Assembly: GCA_020440705.1 (NCBI GenBank)
Contig: JAGRNP010000011.1
Span: 1 to 56,156, forward strand
Length of the DNA: 56,156 nt
Origin: a bacterium
GTDB taxonomy: Bacteria > Krumholzibacteriota > Krumholzibacteriia > LZORAL124-64-63
Direction: 5' to 3'
Shown: piece by piece, positions 8,919 through 16,573 of the stretch
How positions within the stretch are numbered: position 1 is the stretch's first letter
Layout of the letters: each line of letters opens with the position of its first letter
Made by a program: the position numbers and the translations under genes
Notes under the pieces: model-generated
What the model was told of the DNA's origin: nothing
Databases searched by the model: none
What the model saw: only the letters and a program-made list of their open reading frames with translations

Positions 8919-9122
8919 CTAGCGATCGTCCGCGGCAGGCGCCGCAGCGTCGGTCCCGCCGATCTTCTCGGCCTCGTCCGGCAACATGATCGGGATGTTG
9001 CCCTCGACGCGGTAACGCACCCCGCAGGCCCCGCAGGTCAGCCAGGCGTGGCCGGCGTCGGGTGTGACGGGCCCGCGGCAGGTGGGGCAGGCCAGGATGT
9101 CGAGCAGTTTCTGATCCAGCAT
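8919..9122 (-). CDS. Trm112-family small zinc-binding protein
   Basis: 67 residues beginning MLDQKLLDILACP, with CPTCRGPV and CGACGVRYRVEGNIPIML. This is the four-cysteine zinc fold and the PIM(L) ending of the UPF0434/Trm112 family. Bacterial members are small folding or activating partners, in eukaryotes of methyltransferases. The ATG at 9122 is chosen because the protein then starts at the family N-terminus. An in-frame start at 9167 would add 15 unrelated residues. It is the first gene after the promoter at 9363 and is followed after 12 nt by the PorU-like gene, so the two are probably cotranscribed. The C-terminal tail (AAAPAADDR) is low complexity. Confidence 0.9.
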   Translation of the reverse strand: MLDQKLLDILACPTCRGPVTPDAGHAWLTCGACGVRYRVEGNIPIMLPDEAEKIGGTDAAAPAADDR

Positions 9123-9362
9123 CGGCAATCTCCATTGGTGGCGGTCGGTGAGCCCGCCCGGGGGCATGAGGGAAGGCGGCCCACGGTGGCCGGCCGCCCG
9201 GTCAGACTAGCGCAAAACCGGCCCGTTGCCACTTCCCAATCGCCTGTTTTTTCACGGGGATGCCACCCAGCATGACGGCCCCGAGCAGCGGACGCACGTC
9301 GGCGACGGCGGCCGGTCGGGCCGGAGAGGAAAGGCCGGGTTGTCGAAAAGGTTGGCATCAGG

Positions 9363-9391
9363 AGAATACAACAATTCGCCCCTGGGGTCAA
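9363..9391 (-). promoter_or_regulatory. Sigma70-type promoter for trm112-porU-porV-M6
   Basis: Minus strand: TTGACC (9391-9386), 17-nt spacer, TATTCT (9368-9363). Transcription would start near 9356, leaving a leader of about 234 nt before the Trm112 start. I saw no ORF, riboswitch or terminator in that leader (9123-9356). The promoter lies just past the accA stop codon. Confidence 0.65.
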
Positions 9392-9416
9392 CCCCCGGTG
9401 GCGAGCGCGGACGAAG

Positions 9417-10394
9417 CTAGGCTCCGGATTCCTCGAAGACGCCCATGTCGAGGAACTTCTGCAGCCGCTTGTCCAGCAGTTCCTGGCGCGAGAGCTTGTC
9501 CAGGGCCGCGAGGGAATCGAGGATGACCCCCTTGACCGCCAGGCTGATGGCCTTGTGGTCGCGGTGGGCCCCGCCGAGGGGTTCGGCCACGATGGAGTCG
9601 ATGACGCCGAGCTGGTGCGCGTCGGCGGCGGTCAGCTTCATGGCCTTGGCCGCCTCCTTGCTCTTGGCGCCGTCGCGCCAGAGGATCGCGGCGCAGCCCT
9701 CCGGACTGATGACCGAGTAGATGGAATTCTCGAGCATGTGCACCTGGTCGCCCACGCCCAGGGCCAGCGCGCCGCCGCTGCCGCCCTCGCCGGTGACGAT
9801 GCACACGATGGGCACCGGCAGGTCGGCCATCTCGCGCAGGTTGCGGGCGATGGCCTCGGCCTGGCCGCGCTCCTCCGCCCCCACGCCCGGGTAGGCGCCC
9901 GGCGTGTCGATGAAAGTCACGACGGGACGTTCGAAGCGGGCCGCCATCTCCATCAGGCGCAGCGCCTTGCGGTATCCCTCGGGGTGGGCCATGCCGAAGT
10001 TGCGCCGGATGTTGCTCTTGGTGTCGCGGCCCTTCTGGTGGCCGATGAGCATGACCTGGCGCTCGCCGATGGTGGCCATGCCGCCGACGATGGCCTCGTC
10101 GTCCCGGAACATGCGGTCGCCGTGGAGTTCGACGAAGTCCGGGCAGATGTAGTGGATGTAGTCGTTGGTGGTCGGCCGACGCGGATGGCGGGCCAACTGC
10201 ACGCGCTGCCACGGCTCGAGCTTGGCGAAGATCTCCTTGCCCAGCTTGCGGCTCTTGGCGCGCAGGCGCTCGACCTCGTCCTTGACGTCCATGCCGCGGA
10301 CGGCGGCGGAGTCCTGGAGCGTCTGGATGCGCTCCTCGAGTTCGACGATGGGCAGCTCGAAATCGAGCCACAGGGCCTTGTTCTTCCAGTCCAT
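9417..10394 (-). CDS. accA: Acetyl-CoA carboxylase carboxyltransferase subunit alpha
   Basis: 325 residues, the normal AccA length. AccA pairs with AccD to transfer the carboxyl group from biotin to acetyl-CoA, giving malonyl-CoA for fatty acid synthesis in the cytoplasm. Visible signatures include [14 protein letters not shown] at the N-terminus, [66 protein letters not shown], the oxyanion-region [15 protein letters not shown], and [14 protein letters not shown]. Residues 1-80 form the usual helical extension. ATG at 10394 matches the family N-terminus. No accD is in the window. The gene has its own leader with a terminator-like hairpin. Confidence 0.97.
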   Translation of the reverse strand: MDWKNKALWLDFELPIVELEERIQTLQDSAAVRGMDVKDEVERLRAKSRKLGKEIFAKLEPWQRVQLARHPRRPTTNDYIHYICPDFVELHGDRMFRDDEAIVGGMATIGERQVMLIGHQKGRDTKSNIRRNFGMAHPEGYRKALRLMEMAARFERPVVTFIDTPGAYPGVGAEERGQAEAIARNLREMADLPVPIVCIVTGEGGSGGALALGVGDQVHMLENSIYSVISPEGCAAILWRDGAKSKEAAKAMKLTAADAHQLGVIDSIVAEPLGGAHRDHKAISLAVKGVILDSLAALDKLSRQELLDKRLQKFLDMGVFEESGA

Positions 10395-10435
10395 GCTTCC
10401 ACCGATCGACGCCGGCGCCTCGGGCGGCCGGCAGC

Positions 10436-10460
10436 AAAAAAGAGGCCGGCGGTCCGGCCC
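10436..10460 (-). terminator. Intrinsic terminator or attenuator in the accA leader
   Basis: On the minus strand GGGCCGG, loop ACCG, CCGGCCT (10460-10443, one G-U pair) is followed by C and six T (10441-10436). It lies downstream of the predicted accA promoter and about 42 nt before the accA ATG. Two copies of the palindrome GCCGGC (10445-10450 and 10427-10432) could pair across the T-run and exclude the terminator stem. If the promoter call is wrong, this is simply the terminator of the gene at 10546. Confidence 0.6.
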
Positions 10461-10484
10461 GTCTGGTTCGCGTCAGGAGCCTAG

Positions 10485-10513
10485 ATTTAGGCACCTGCCG
10501 GGACGGGTGTCAA
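10485..10513 (-). promoter_or_regulatory. Putative accA promoter
   Basis: Minus strand: a perfect TTGACA (10513-10508), 17-nt spacer, then CTAAAT (10490-10485), a poor -10 box (TAAATC one base later is similar). Start of transcription would be near 10478, before the hairpin at 10460. Confidence 0.5.
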
Positions 10514-10545
10514 GCCCAACACGCGCCCCGGCCAGCGCCTCGTCC

Positions 10546-11163
10546 CTAGTGGAACAGGGCCTTGACGCCGCCCCATGTCTGGCCCTCCACGGCGACCACC
10601 GGGGTGCACGTGTTCCAGGCCACCCGGAAGGACGTGTCGCGCTGGGAGCTGGTAAAGGCCGAGGTCTCGTCCCCGAGGGTCAGTTGGCCGGCGACGACGT
10701 CTCCGCTCGTGCCCACCCAGAGGTACCCGTCCGCCTCGGCTCCCACCCGCACCGACAGCGGGCCGGCCGCGAGTCCGAGGGTCAGGGGAGCGAAGTCGAA
10801 GGTGACCCACTGGAGGGCGAATCCCGCCGCGAGCGGGGCGGTCACCGAGGCGATGGGGAAATCGTTCCCGTCCAGCAGGGTGCAGCGCAGCAGGTCTCCG
10901 GTCCCCAGCGGCGCAACGCCGGCCAACGGGAAGAGGTCGGCTTTGACCAGGAAGGCCGCCGACTCGAAATGCCCGTCGCTCGTGGTGGTGAAGGTCTGAC
11001 CGACCCAGGCCCGGCGGCCGTCGGGGCGCAGCCCCACGTACTCGATGTCCGGTGCGGATTCGTTCTGCAGGGTCTGCTCGCACTGGCCCCTGGCGACCTC
11101 CGCCCCCGTCAGACCCCATCCCGCCAACAGCAGCAGCCCGATGATCTTCGCGCGCATCGTCAT
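10546..11163 (-). CDS. Small secreted protein of unknown function
   Basis: 205 residues with a Sec signal peptide (MRAKIIGLLLLAGWGLTGAEVARGQ). The mature part looks all-beta, with phrases such as AWVGQTFTTTSDGHFESAAFLV, LRCTLLDGNDFPIASVTAPL and SFRVAWNTCTPVVAVEGQTW. This resembles the carbohydrate-binding-like jelly-roll modules of secreted FCB proteins, but I do not recognise a family. Two cysteines near the ends (CEQT and NTCT) could form a disulfide. The C-terminus is TWGGVKALFH, a short aromatic-basic tail that may be a sorting or anchoring tag (speculative). ATG at 11163 is preceded by AAGGGGGA; an in-frame ATG six bases later is possible. It has its own promoter at 11203-11231. Confidence 0.75.
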   Translation of the reverse strand: MTMRAKIIGLLLLAGWGLTGAEVARGQCEQTLQNESAPDIEYVGLRPDGRRAWVGQTFTTTSDGHFESAAFLVKADLFPLAGVAPLGTGDLLRCTLLDGNDFPIASVTAPLAAGFALQWVTFDFAPLTLGLAAGPLSVRVGAEADGYLWVGTSGDVVAGQLTLGDETSAFTSSQRDTSFRVAWNTCTPVVAVEGQTWGGVKALFH

Positions 11164-11202
11164 GCCCGTCCCCCTTGGTTTCGTGTTGTCCGGTCCGGGT
11201 TC

Positions 11203-11231
11203 AAGTTACGGCACGGCCGGCGCCCGGACAA
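11203..11231 (-). promoter_or_regulatory. Promoter for the small secreted protein
   Basis: Minus strand: TTGTCC (11231-11226), 17-nt spacer, TAACTT (11208-11203), about 40 nt upstream of the ATG at 11163. The -35 box lies just beyond the stop codon of the aldehyde dehydrogenase. Confidence 0.55.
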
Positions 11232-11243
11232 TCGCCCGCGGCC

Positions 11244-12620
11244 TCACCCCCCGTGCCGGTACACGTTCAACCCCTTGACGTTGACGAATTCCAGGAGGCC
11301 CCAGCGCCCCAGCTCGCGGCCCAGCCCGCTGTTCTTCACGCCCCCGAAGGGCATGCGCGGATCGGACTTGGTGATGCTGTTGACGAAGACGGTGCCCGAC
11401 TCCACCTGGCGGGCCACCCGCTCGCCGCGGTCGACATCGGCGGTCCAGACGCTGCCGCCGAGGCCGAACTCGCTGGCGTTGGCCAGGGCGATGGCCGCCG
11501 CCTCGTCCGGCACGGCGATGACCGGGGCGATGGGACCGAAGACCTCCTCGTCCACGATGCGCATGCCCGGTCGGCAACCGGACACGACCGTCGGCGGGAA
11601 GAAGCAGCCCGGGCCCGGCAGGGCCTCGCCCCCGCACAGCACCCGCGCCCCGGCGGCCACCGACTGCGCGAGCTGGTCCGCCAGCTCGGCGACCGCGCGC
11701 CGGTCGACGACGGCGCCCACGTCGGTGGCCGGGTCGGTGGGGTCGCCCACCTTCAGCGCCCCCATGCGGGCGGCGAAGCGGGCGGCGAACGCCTCGGCCA
11801 CGCTCTCGACCACGATGAAGCGCTTGCTCGCGATGCAGCTCTGCCCCGCGGTGAGCATGCGCCCGGTCACGGCGCCCGCCACGGTGAAGTCCAGGTCGGC
11901 GTCCTCGAGCACGATGAACGGATCGCTGCCGCCCAGCTCGAGCACGACCTTCTTCAGGTGCCCGCCGGCCTCGCGGCCCACGTGCCGCCCCACGTCGGTG
12001 CTCCCGGTCAGGGACACGCCCTGGATGCGGTCGTCGGCGATGAGGGCCGCGACCGTCGCGTAGTCGGGCACGACCGTGCGGAACACGTTGGGCGGGAAGC
12101 CGGCCAGGGCGAAGGCCTTCTCGATGGCGAAGGCGCAGCCGGTGACGTTGCTGGCGTGCTTCAGCAGGCTCGTGTTGCCGGCGAGCAGGCCCGGCACGCC
12201 GAAGCGGAGCGCCTGCCAGAAGGGGTAGTTCCAGGGCATGATCGAGAACACGACGCCCAGGGGCTGGTGGGTGACGGTGTGGCGCAGGCCGTCGGCCGCC
12301 ACCGTCTCGTCGGCCAGCCACTCGGGCGCGTTGGCGGCGTACACCTCGGCCATCCAGGCGCACTTCTCGACCTCGGCGCGGGCCTCCTTCAGGGTCTTGC
12401 CCATCTCGGCGGTGATCAGGGCGCCCCACTCGCCGGCGTGGTCGCGCAGCACCTCGGCCAGGGCCACGAAGTGGGGCGCGCGTTCGGCCACGGTCAACCG
12501 GCGCCAGGCGAGGAACGCCTCGTGGACGTCGGCCGCGACGGCGAAGACCTCGTCGCGGGACATGCGGTCCCAGGTGGCGACGACCTCGCCCGTGGCCGGA
12601 TTCACCGATTGCAGCGCCAT
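11244..12620 (-). CDS. NAD(P)-dependent aldehyde dehydrogenase, succinate-semialdehyde dehydrogenase (Sad/YneI) type
   Basis: 458 residues starting SVNPATGEVVATW. Catalytic Glu228 lies in VVLELGGSDPF and the nucleophile Cys262 in AGQSCIASKRF. IMPWNYPFWQALR, LLKHASNVTGCA, VSLTGS and MPFGGVKNSGLGRE complete the fold. The combination ELGGSDPFIVL, LLKHA-NV-GCA and the short length match E. coli Sad (YneI) more than GabD, so oxidation of succinate semialdehyde to succinate is the best guess. Substrate cannot be proved from sequence. It lies 47 nt downstream of dnaE on the same strand with no visible promoter between them. It may be cotranscribed with dnaE, although the functions are unrelated. Confidence 0.9.
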   Translation of the reverse strand: MALQSVNPATGEVVATWDRMSRDEVFAVAADVHEAFLAWRRLTVAERAPHFVALAEVLRDHAGEWGALITAEMGKTLKEARAEVEKCAWMAEVYAANAPEWLADETVAADGLRHTVTHQPLGVVFSIMPWNYPFWQALRFGVPGLLAGNTSLLKHASNVTGCAFAIEKAFALAGFPPNVFRTVVPDYATVAALIADDRIQGVSLTGSTDVGRHVGREAGGHLKKVVLELGGSDPFIVLEDADLDFTVAGAVTGRMLTAGQSCIASKRFIVVESVAEAFAARFAARMGALKVGDPTDPATDVGAVVDRRAVAELADQLAQSVAAGARVLCGGEALPGPGCFFPPTVVSGCRPGMRIVDEEVFGPIAPVIAVPDEAAAIALANASEFGLGGSVWTADVDRGERVARQVESGTVFVNSITKSDPRMPFGGVKNSGLGRELGRWGLLEFVNVKGLNVYRHGG

Positions 12621-12667
12621 GGTTCTTCCCCTCCCGTCAGCAGGTCGTCCCCGCGCGCGGAACGGCC

Positions 12668-15600
12668 CTAGCCCTGTCCGAAGAAGCGCCGCTGGGGCGC
12701 CCGTATGGCCGCGGGCAGCACGGCCCGCACCCTCAATTCGCTCGTGCCCGGCAGGGCGCGCAGGCGGCGCAGGCTCTCCAGCGTGAGCGCGATGCGCCGA
12801 CTCTCGGACTGCAGCAGCCAGCGGCGCCCGTCCCGCTCGACTTCCGCCACCAACGGCACCGGCTGGGCCAGGGTGGGCTCGGGCGCGAGATCCGGATCGT
12901 CGCCGCCCGGACCGTCGGCCAGGAAGGCCGGATGCCCCGGGTCGGGCTCCCCGACCTCGTCGCCGTCATCGTCGTCGGCCGCCGCCGTCGCGGCCGCCGC
13001 CTCGGCGTCCGCCTCGCGCCGGGCCGCCGCCGCCAGGGCCGCATCCGGCAGCATGGCTGCCTGGGCCACCGTCAGGCCGGCCGGCGCCGACGCGGCGGCA
13101 TGCTCGGCTTCCGGCTCGGGCAGACGCAGGGGGCGCATGGGCGACGGCACGCCGAATTCCGCGAAGAGGGCCCCCAGCTGTTCGAGCCCGGCGCGGCCGG
13201 CCTGGTCGAGGTCGACGCGCAGGTAGAGGTCGCGCGTCCACAGGCCGAGCACCTCGTCGATGCGCGTGATGCGGTCGACCACGACCTCGCGCGAGTCGTC
13301 GCTGCGCACCTGCACGCGCCCGCCCACGACCACGACCGAGTCCGACTCGATGAGCTCGCGCGTCTGCTCGTACTGCTTGGCGTAGATCGTCAGGGGTACG
13401 ACGCCGGTGCGGTCCTCGAAGTTGGCCCGGGCGTAGACGCGCTTGTGGCGGTCGCGGTGCTTGGTGTGGCTCGTGATGACCCCGACCAGGTCGACCCACG
13501 TGCCCTCGCCGCGGCGATGGCAGGCCGCGCACTCCTCGACGGGCAGGCTGTCGACCACCTCGCGGTACTCCTCGAACGGATGGCCCGAGAGGAAGAAGCC
13601 CACCGCCGCCCGCTCCTTGCTCAGTTCGACCAGGGGGTCGAACGGTTCGCAGGGATCGAGGGTCGGCTTGAGCAGGCCGCCGCCACCCCCGCCGCCGCCG
13701 AATAGGCTGGCCTGCCCCCCGGCCCGGTCGCGGGCGGCCTTCTGGCCGAAGGCGATGGCCTTGTCGAGGTTCTGCAGGAGCTGGTTGCGGTGCCCCGGCA
13801 GGCGATCCATGGCCCCGGCGTTGACCAGGCCCTCGAGCACCTTGCGGTTCACCTTGTGCAGGTCGACGTGCTCGGCCAGGTCGAACAGGTCGGTGAAGTC
13901 GCGGCCGAGGTCCTCGCGGCAGGCCGCGATGATGTCGATGGCCCCGGAGCCGACGCCCTTGACCGCCCCCATGCCGAAGACGATCTCGCCGTCGCGCACG
14001 CCGAACTCGGCGCGCGGGTGGTTGATGTCCGGCGGGCAGATGCGGATGCCGAGGGCCTTCACCTCGTCGATGAGCTGCGTGATGCGCTCGCTCTTGCGCA
14101 TCTCGGTGCTCATGGTCGCGGCCATGAACTCGGCCGGATGGTGGGCCTTGAGCCACGCGGTCTGGATCGAGAGCAGGGCGTACGCCGCCGAGTGGCTCTT
14201 GTTGAAGCCGTACTGGGCGAAGAACTCCATCTCCTCGTACACCTCGCGCGCGACGGACTCGTCGTAGCCGCGTTCGCGCGCGCCCTCGAGGAACTGGACC
14301 TTCAGCTCCGCCATGATGTCGATCTTCTTCTTGCCCATGGCCTTGCGGAGCGTGTCGGCCTGGCCCATGGTGAAGCCGCCCATGGTCGATGCGATCTGCA
14401 TCACCTGCTCCTGGTACAGGATCACCCCGTAGGTGTCCTTCAGGATGGGCTCGAGCGACGGGTGCTTGTACTCGACCTTCTTGCGGCCGTGCTTGCACTC
14501 CACGTACACCTTGTCCATGTCGGCGCCCAGGGGCCCCGGCCGGTACAGGGCGCAGATGGCCGTGATGTCGTCGTAGCAGGTGGGCGCCATCTTGCGCACC
14601 AGTTCCTGCATGCCGCTGCTTTCGAGCTGGAAGATGCCGACGGTGCGGCCCTGCTGCAGCAGGCGATAGGTCTCGGCGTCGTCGGTGGGGATCTCCTCCG
14701 CCTTCAGCACCTCGCCCGTGGTCTCGGCGATGAGCTTGAGCGCCTTGTCGATGACGGTCAGGGTGCGCAGGCCGAGGAAGTCCATCTTCAGCAGGCCGAG
14801 CTTCTCGCTCATGACCATGTCGAACTGGACGGTGATGTCGCCCTTGGTGCTCTTGTACAGGGGCGCGTGCTCGATGAGCGGGCTGGGCGTGATCAGCACG
14901 CCGGCGGCGTGGATGCCGGTGTTGCGGTTGAAGCCCTCGAGCACCCGCGCGTTGCGCATGAGCATGGCGTGCTCGGGGCTCTCCTTCTCCACGTCCTTCA
15001 GGCCCGGCGCCTCGGCGATGGCCTTCTCCAGGGTGATGCCCACCTCCTCGGGCACGAGTTTGGAGATGCGGTCGCTGTCGGCGAAGCTGAACTCGAGTAC
15101 GCGGGCGACGTCCTTGATCACCGCACGGGCCGCCATGGTGCCGAAGGTGATGATCTGGCTGACGTTCTCGCGGCCGTACTTGCGCGCCACGTACTCGATG
15201 ATCTCGCCGCGCTTCTCGTAGCAGAAGTCGACGTCGATGTCCGGCATCGAGATGCGTTCGGGATTGAGGAAGCGCTCGAACAGGAGCTGATGCCGGATCG
15301 GATCGATGTCGGTGATGCCCATGCAGTAGCACACGAGCGAACCCGCCGCCGAGCCGCGTCCCGGGCCCACCGGGATGTTCATGCGCCGGGCGGCGTCGAT
15401 GAAGTCCCACACGATCAGGAAGTAGCCGGCGTAGCCCGTCTGCTCGATGATGCCCAGCTCGTAGGTCAGGCGTTCCTCGAGCTCCGGGGTGATGGCGCCG
15501 TAGCGCCGCTCGAGCCCCGCGCGCGCCAGATGGGCCACGTAGGCGTCGGGCGTGGCGAAGCCCGCGGGCAGGGGGAACTCGGGCAGCAACAGCTTGTCGA

Positions 15601-16444
15601 GCTCCATCTCGAAGTCGATCATGTCGGCCACGCGCAGGGTGTTCTCCACCGCCTCGGGCCAGTCCTGGAAGAGCTTCAGCATCTCCTCGGTCGACTTGAA
15701 GTACACCTCGGGCGTGTTGCTGCGCCAGCGGTTCGGGTCGTTGAAGGTCTTGCCCGTCTGCAGGGCCATCAGGATGTCGTGGGCCTCGTGGTGCGACCGC
15801 TCGAGGAAGTGGCAGTCGTTGGTGGCGATGATGCGGCAGCCGGTGGCCTCGGCCACCTGCGGCATGAGCTGCCGGATGCGCGCCTCCTCCTCGATGCCGT
15901 GGTTCTGGATCTCGAGGAAGTAGTTGTCGCGGCCGAGGATGTCCCGGTAGGCGCTGGCGGCCTCGATGGCCGCCTTCACGTTGCCCGAGCGCAGATGGAA
16001 GTTGGGCTCGCCGCTCATGCAGGCGGTCAGGCCGACGATGCCCTCGCTGTGCTGCGCGAGCAGCTCGCGGTCGATGCGCGGCCGGTAGTAGAAGCCCTCG
16101 AGGAAGCCGAGCGAGCTGAGCCGGACCAGGTTGGCGTAGCCCGTGGCGTTGCGCGCGAGCAGCACCATGTGGTAGCTGCGGTTGCTCTTGTCGGCGGTGC
16201 GGCAGTGCCGGTCGGCGGTGACGTAGGCCTCCATGCCGATGATCGGCTTGATGCCCTCCTTGCGGCAGTTCAGGTAGAACTCGACCGCCCCGAACATGTT
16301 GCCGTGGTCGGTGAGGGCCAGGGCCGGCTGCCCGTACTCGGCCGCGCGCCGGGCCATGTCCCTGGTCTTCATGGCGCCGTCGAGCAGCGAGAAGTCCGAG
16401 TGGTTGTGCAGGTGCACGAAGTTGGTGGGGGCGGCAGCGGGCAT
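12668..16444 (-). CDS. dnaE: DNA polymerase III subunit alpha (replicative polymerase)
   Basis: 1,258 residues. The PHP domain begins FVHLHNHSDFSLLDGAMK and ALTDHGNMFGAVEFY. The polymerase active site has PDIDVDF at 401-407 (Asp402, Asp404, plus Asp406), and the third acidic residue is in RPGPLGADMDKV. GPGRGSAAGSLVCY and YQEQVMQIASTMGGF are also typical, followed by tandem HhH and an OB-fold domain (WVDLVGVITSHTKH to VVVVGGRVQVRSDDSREVVV). The C-terminus carries a long Ala/Asp-rich linker (ARREADAEAAAATAAADDDD, near residues 1142-1161) before a final domain, making it slightly longer than E. coli DnaE. No proofreading exonuclease insert is present, so this is DnaE rather than PolC. ATG at 16444 is 60 nt from the predicted transcription start. 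Confidence 0.97.
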   Translation of the reverse strand: MPAAAPTNFVHLHNHSDFSLLDGAMKTRDMARRAAEYGQPALALTDHGNMFGAVEFYLNCRKEGIKPIIGMEAYVTADRHCRTADKSNRSYHMVLLARNATGYANLVRLSSLGFLEGFYYRPRIDRELLAQHSEGIVGLTACMSGEPNFHLRSGNVKAAIEAASAYRDILGRDNYFLEIQNHGIEEEARIRQLMPQVAEATGCRIIATNDCHFLERSHHEAHDILMALQTGKTFNDPNRWRSNTPEVYFKSTEEMLKLFQDWPEAVENTLRVADMIDFEMELDKLLLPEFPLPAGFATPDAYVAHLARAGLERRYGAITPELEERLTYELGIIEQTGYAGYFLIVWDFIDAARRMNIPVGPGRGSAAGSLVCYCMGITDIDPIRHQLLFERFLNPERISMPDIDVDFCYEKRGEIIEYVARKYGRENVSQIITFGTMAARAVIKDVARVLEFSFADSDRISKLVPEEVGITLEKAIAEAPGLKDVEKESPEHAMLMRNARVLEGFNRNTGIHAAGVLITPSPLIEHAPLYKSTKGDITVQFDMVMSEKLGLLKMDFLGLRTLTVIDKALKLIAETTGEVLKAEEIPTDDAETYRLLQQGRTVGIFQLESSGMQELVRKMAPTCYDDITAICALYRPGPLGADMDKVYVECKHGRKKVEYKHPSLEPILKDTYGVILYQEQVMQIASTMGGFTMGQADTLRKAMGKKKIDIMAELKVQFLEGARERGYDESVAREVYEEMEFFAQYGFNKSHSAAYALLSIQTAWLKAHHPAEFMAATMSTEMRKSERITQLIDEVKALGIRICPPDINHPRAEFGVRDGEIVFGMGAVKGVGSGAIDIIAACREDLGRDFTDLFDLAEHVDLHKVNRKVLEGLVNAGAMDRLPGHRNQLLQNLDKAIAFGQKAARDRAGGQASLFGGGGGGGGLLKPTLDPCEPFDPLVELSKERAAVGFFLSGHPFEEYREVVDSLPVEECAACHRRGEGTWVDLVGVITSHTKHRDRHKRVYARANFEDRTGVVPLTIYAKQYEQTRELIESDSVVVVGGRVQVRSDDSREVVVDRITRIDEVLGLWTRDLYLRVDLDQAGRAGLEQLGALFAEFGVPSPMRPLRLPEPEAEHAAASAPAGLTVAQAAMLPDAALAAAARREADAEAAAATAAADDDDGDEVGEPDPGHPAFLADGPGGDDPDLAPEPTLAQPVPLVAEVERDGRRWLLQSESRRIALTLESLRRLRALPGTSELRVRAVLPAAIRAPQRRFFGQG

Positions 16445-16510
16445 GGTCGTCGTTCGGTGTCCGTGGTTGCAGGTCCGGGGTCGGGCCGCCGGGCGGCGGC
16501 CGGAGTCGGT

Positions 16511-16539
16511 ACAATAGCAGGTTCGCCGCGCCCTCTCAA
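16511..16539 (-). promoter_or_regulatory. dnaE promoter
   Basis: Minus strand: TTGAGA (16539-16534), 17-nt spacer, TATTGT (16516-16511). The predicted start is near 16504, giving a short leader before the ATG at 16444. It falls in the 129-nt gap after the M23 peptidase stop. Confidence 0.65.
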
Positions 16540-16573
16540 CCGGGGGCCGGGCAGCGGCCCGGCGCCGGCGCCG

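Noticed and set aside
9205-9235. A sigma54-like site in the Trm112 leader (TGGCA and TTTTGC)
   Set aside because: The GG-GC distance is too long for a sigma54 promoter.
9038-9391. An ORF of 117 codons covering the leader and start of the Trm112 gene in another frame
   Set aside because: Its start lies upstream of the predicted transcription start and its translation shows no similarity.
12621-12667. A separate promoter for the aldehyde dehydrogenase
   Set aside because: The 47-nt gap after dnaE shows no -35/-10 pair, so cotranscription or an internal dnaE promoter is more likely.
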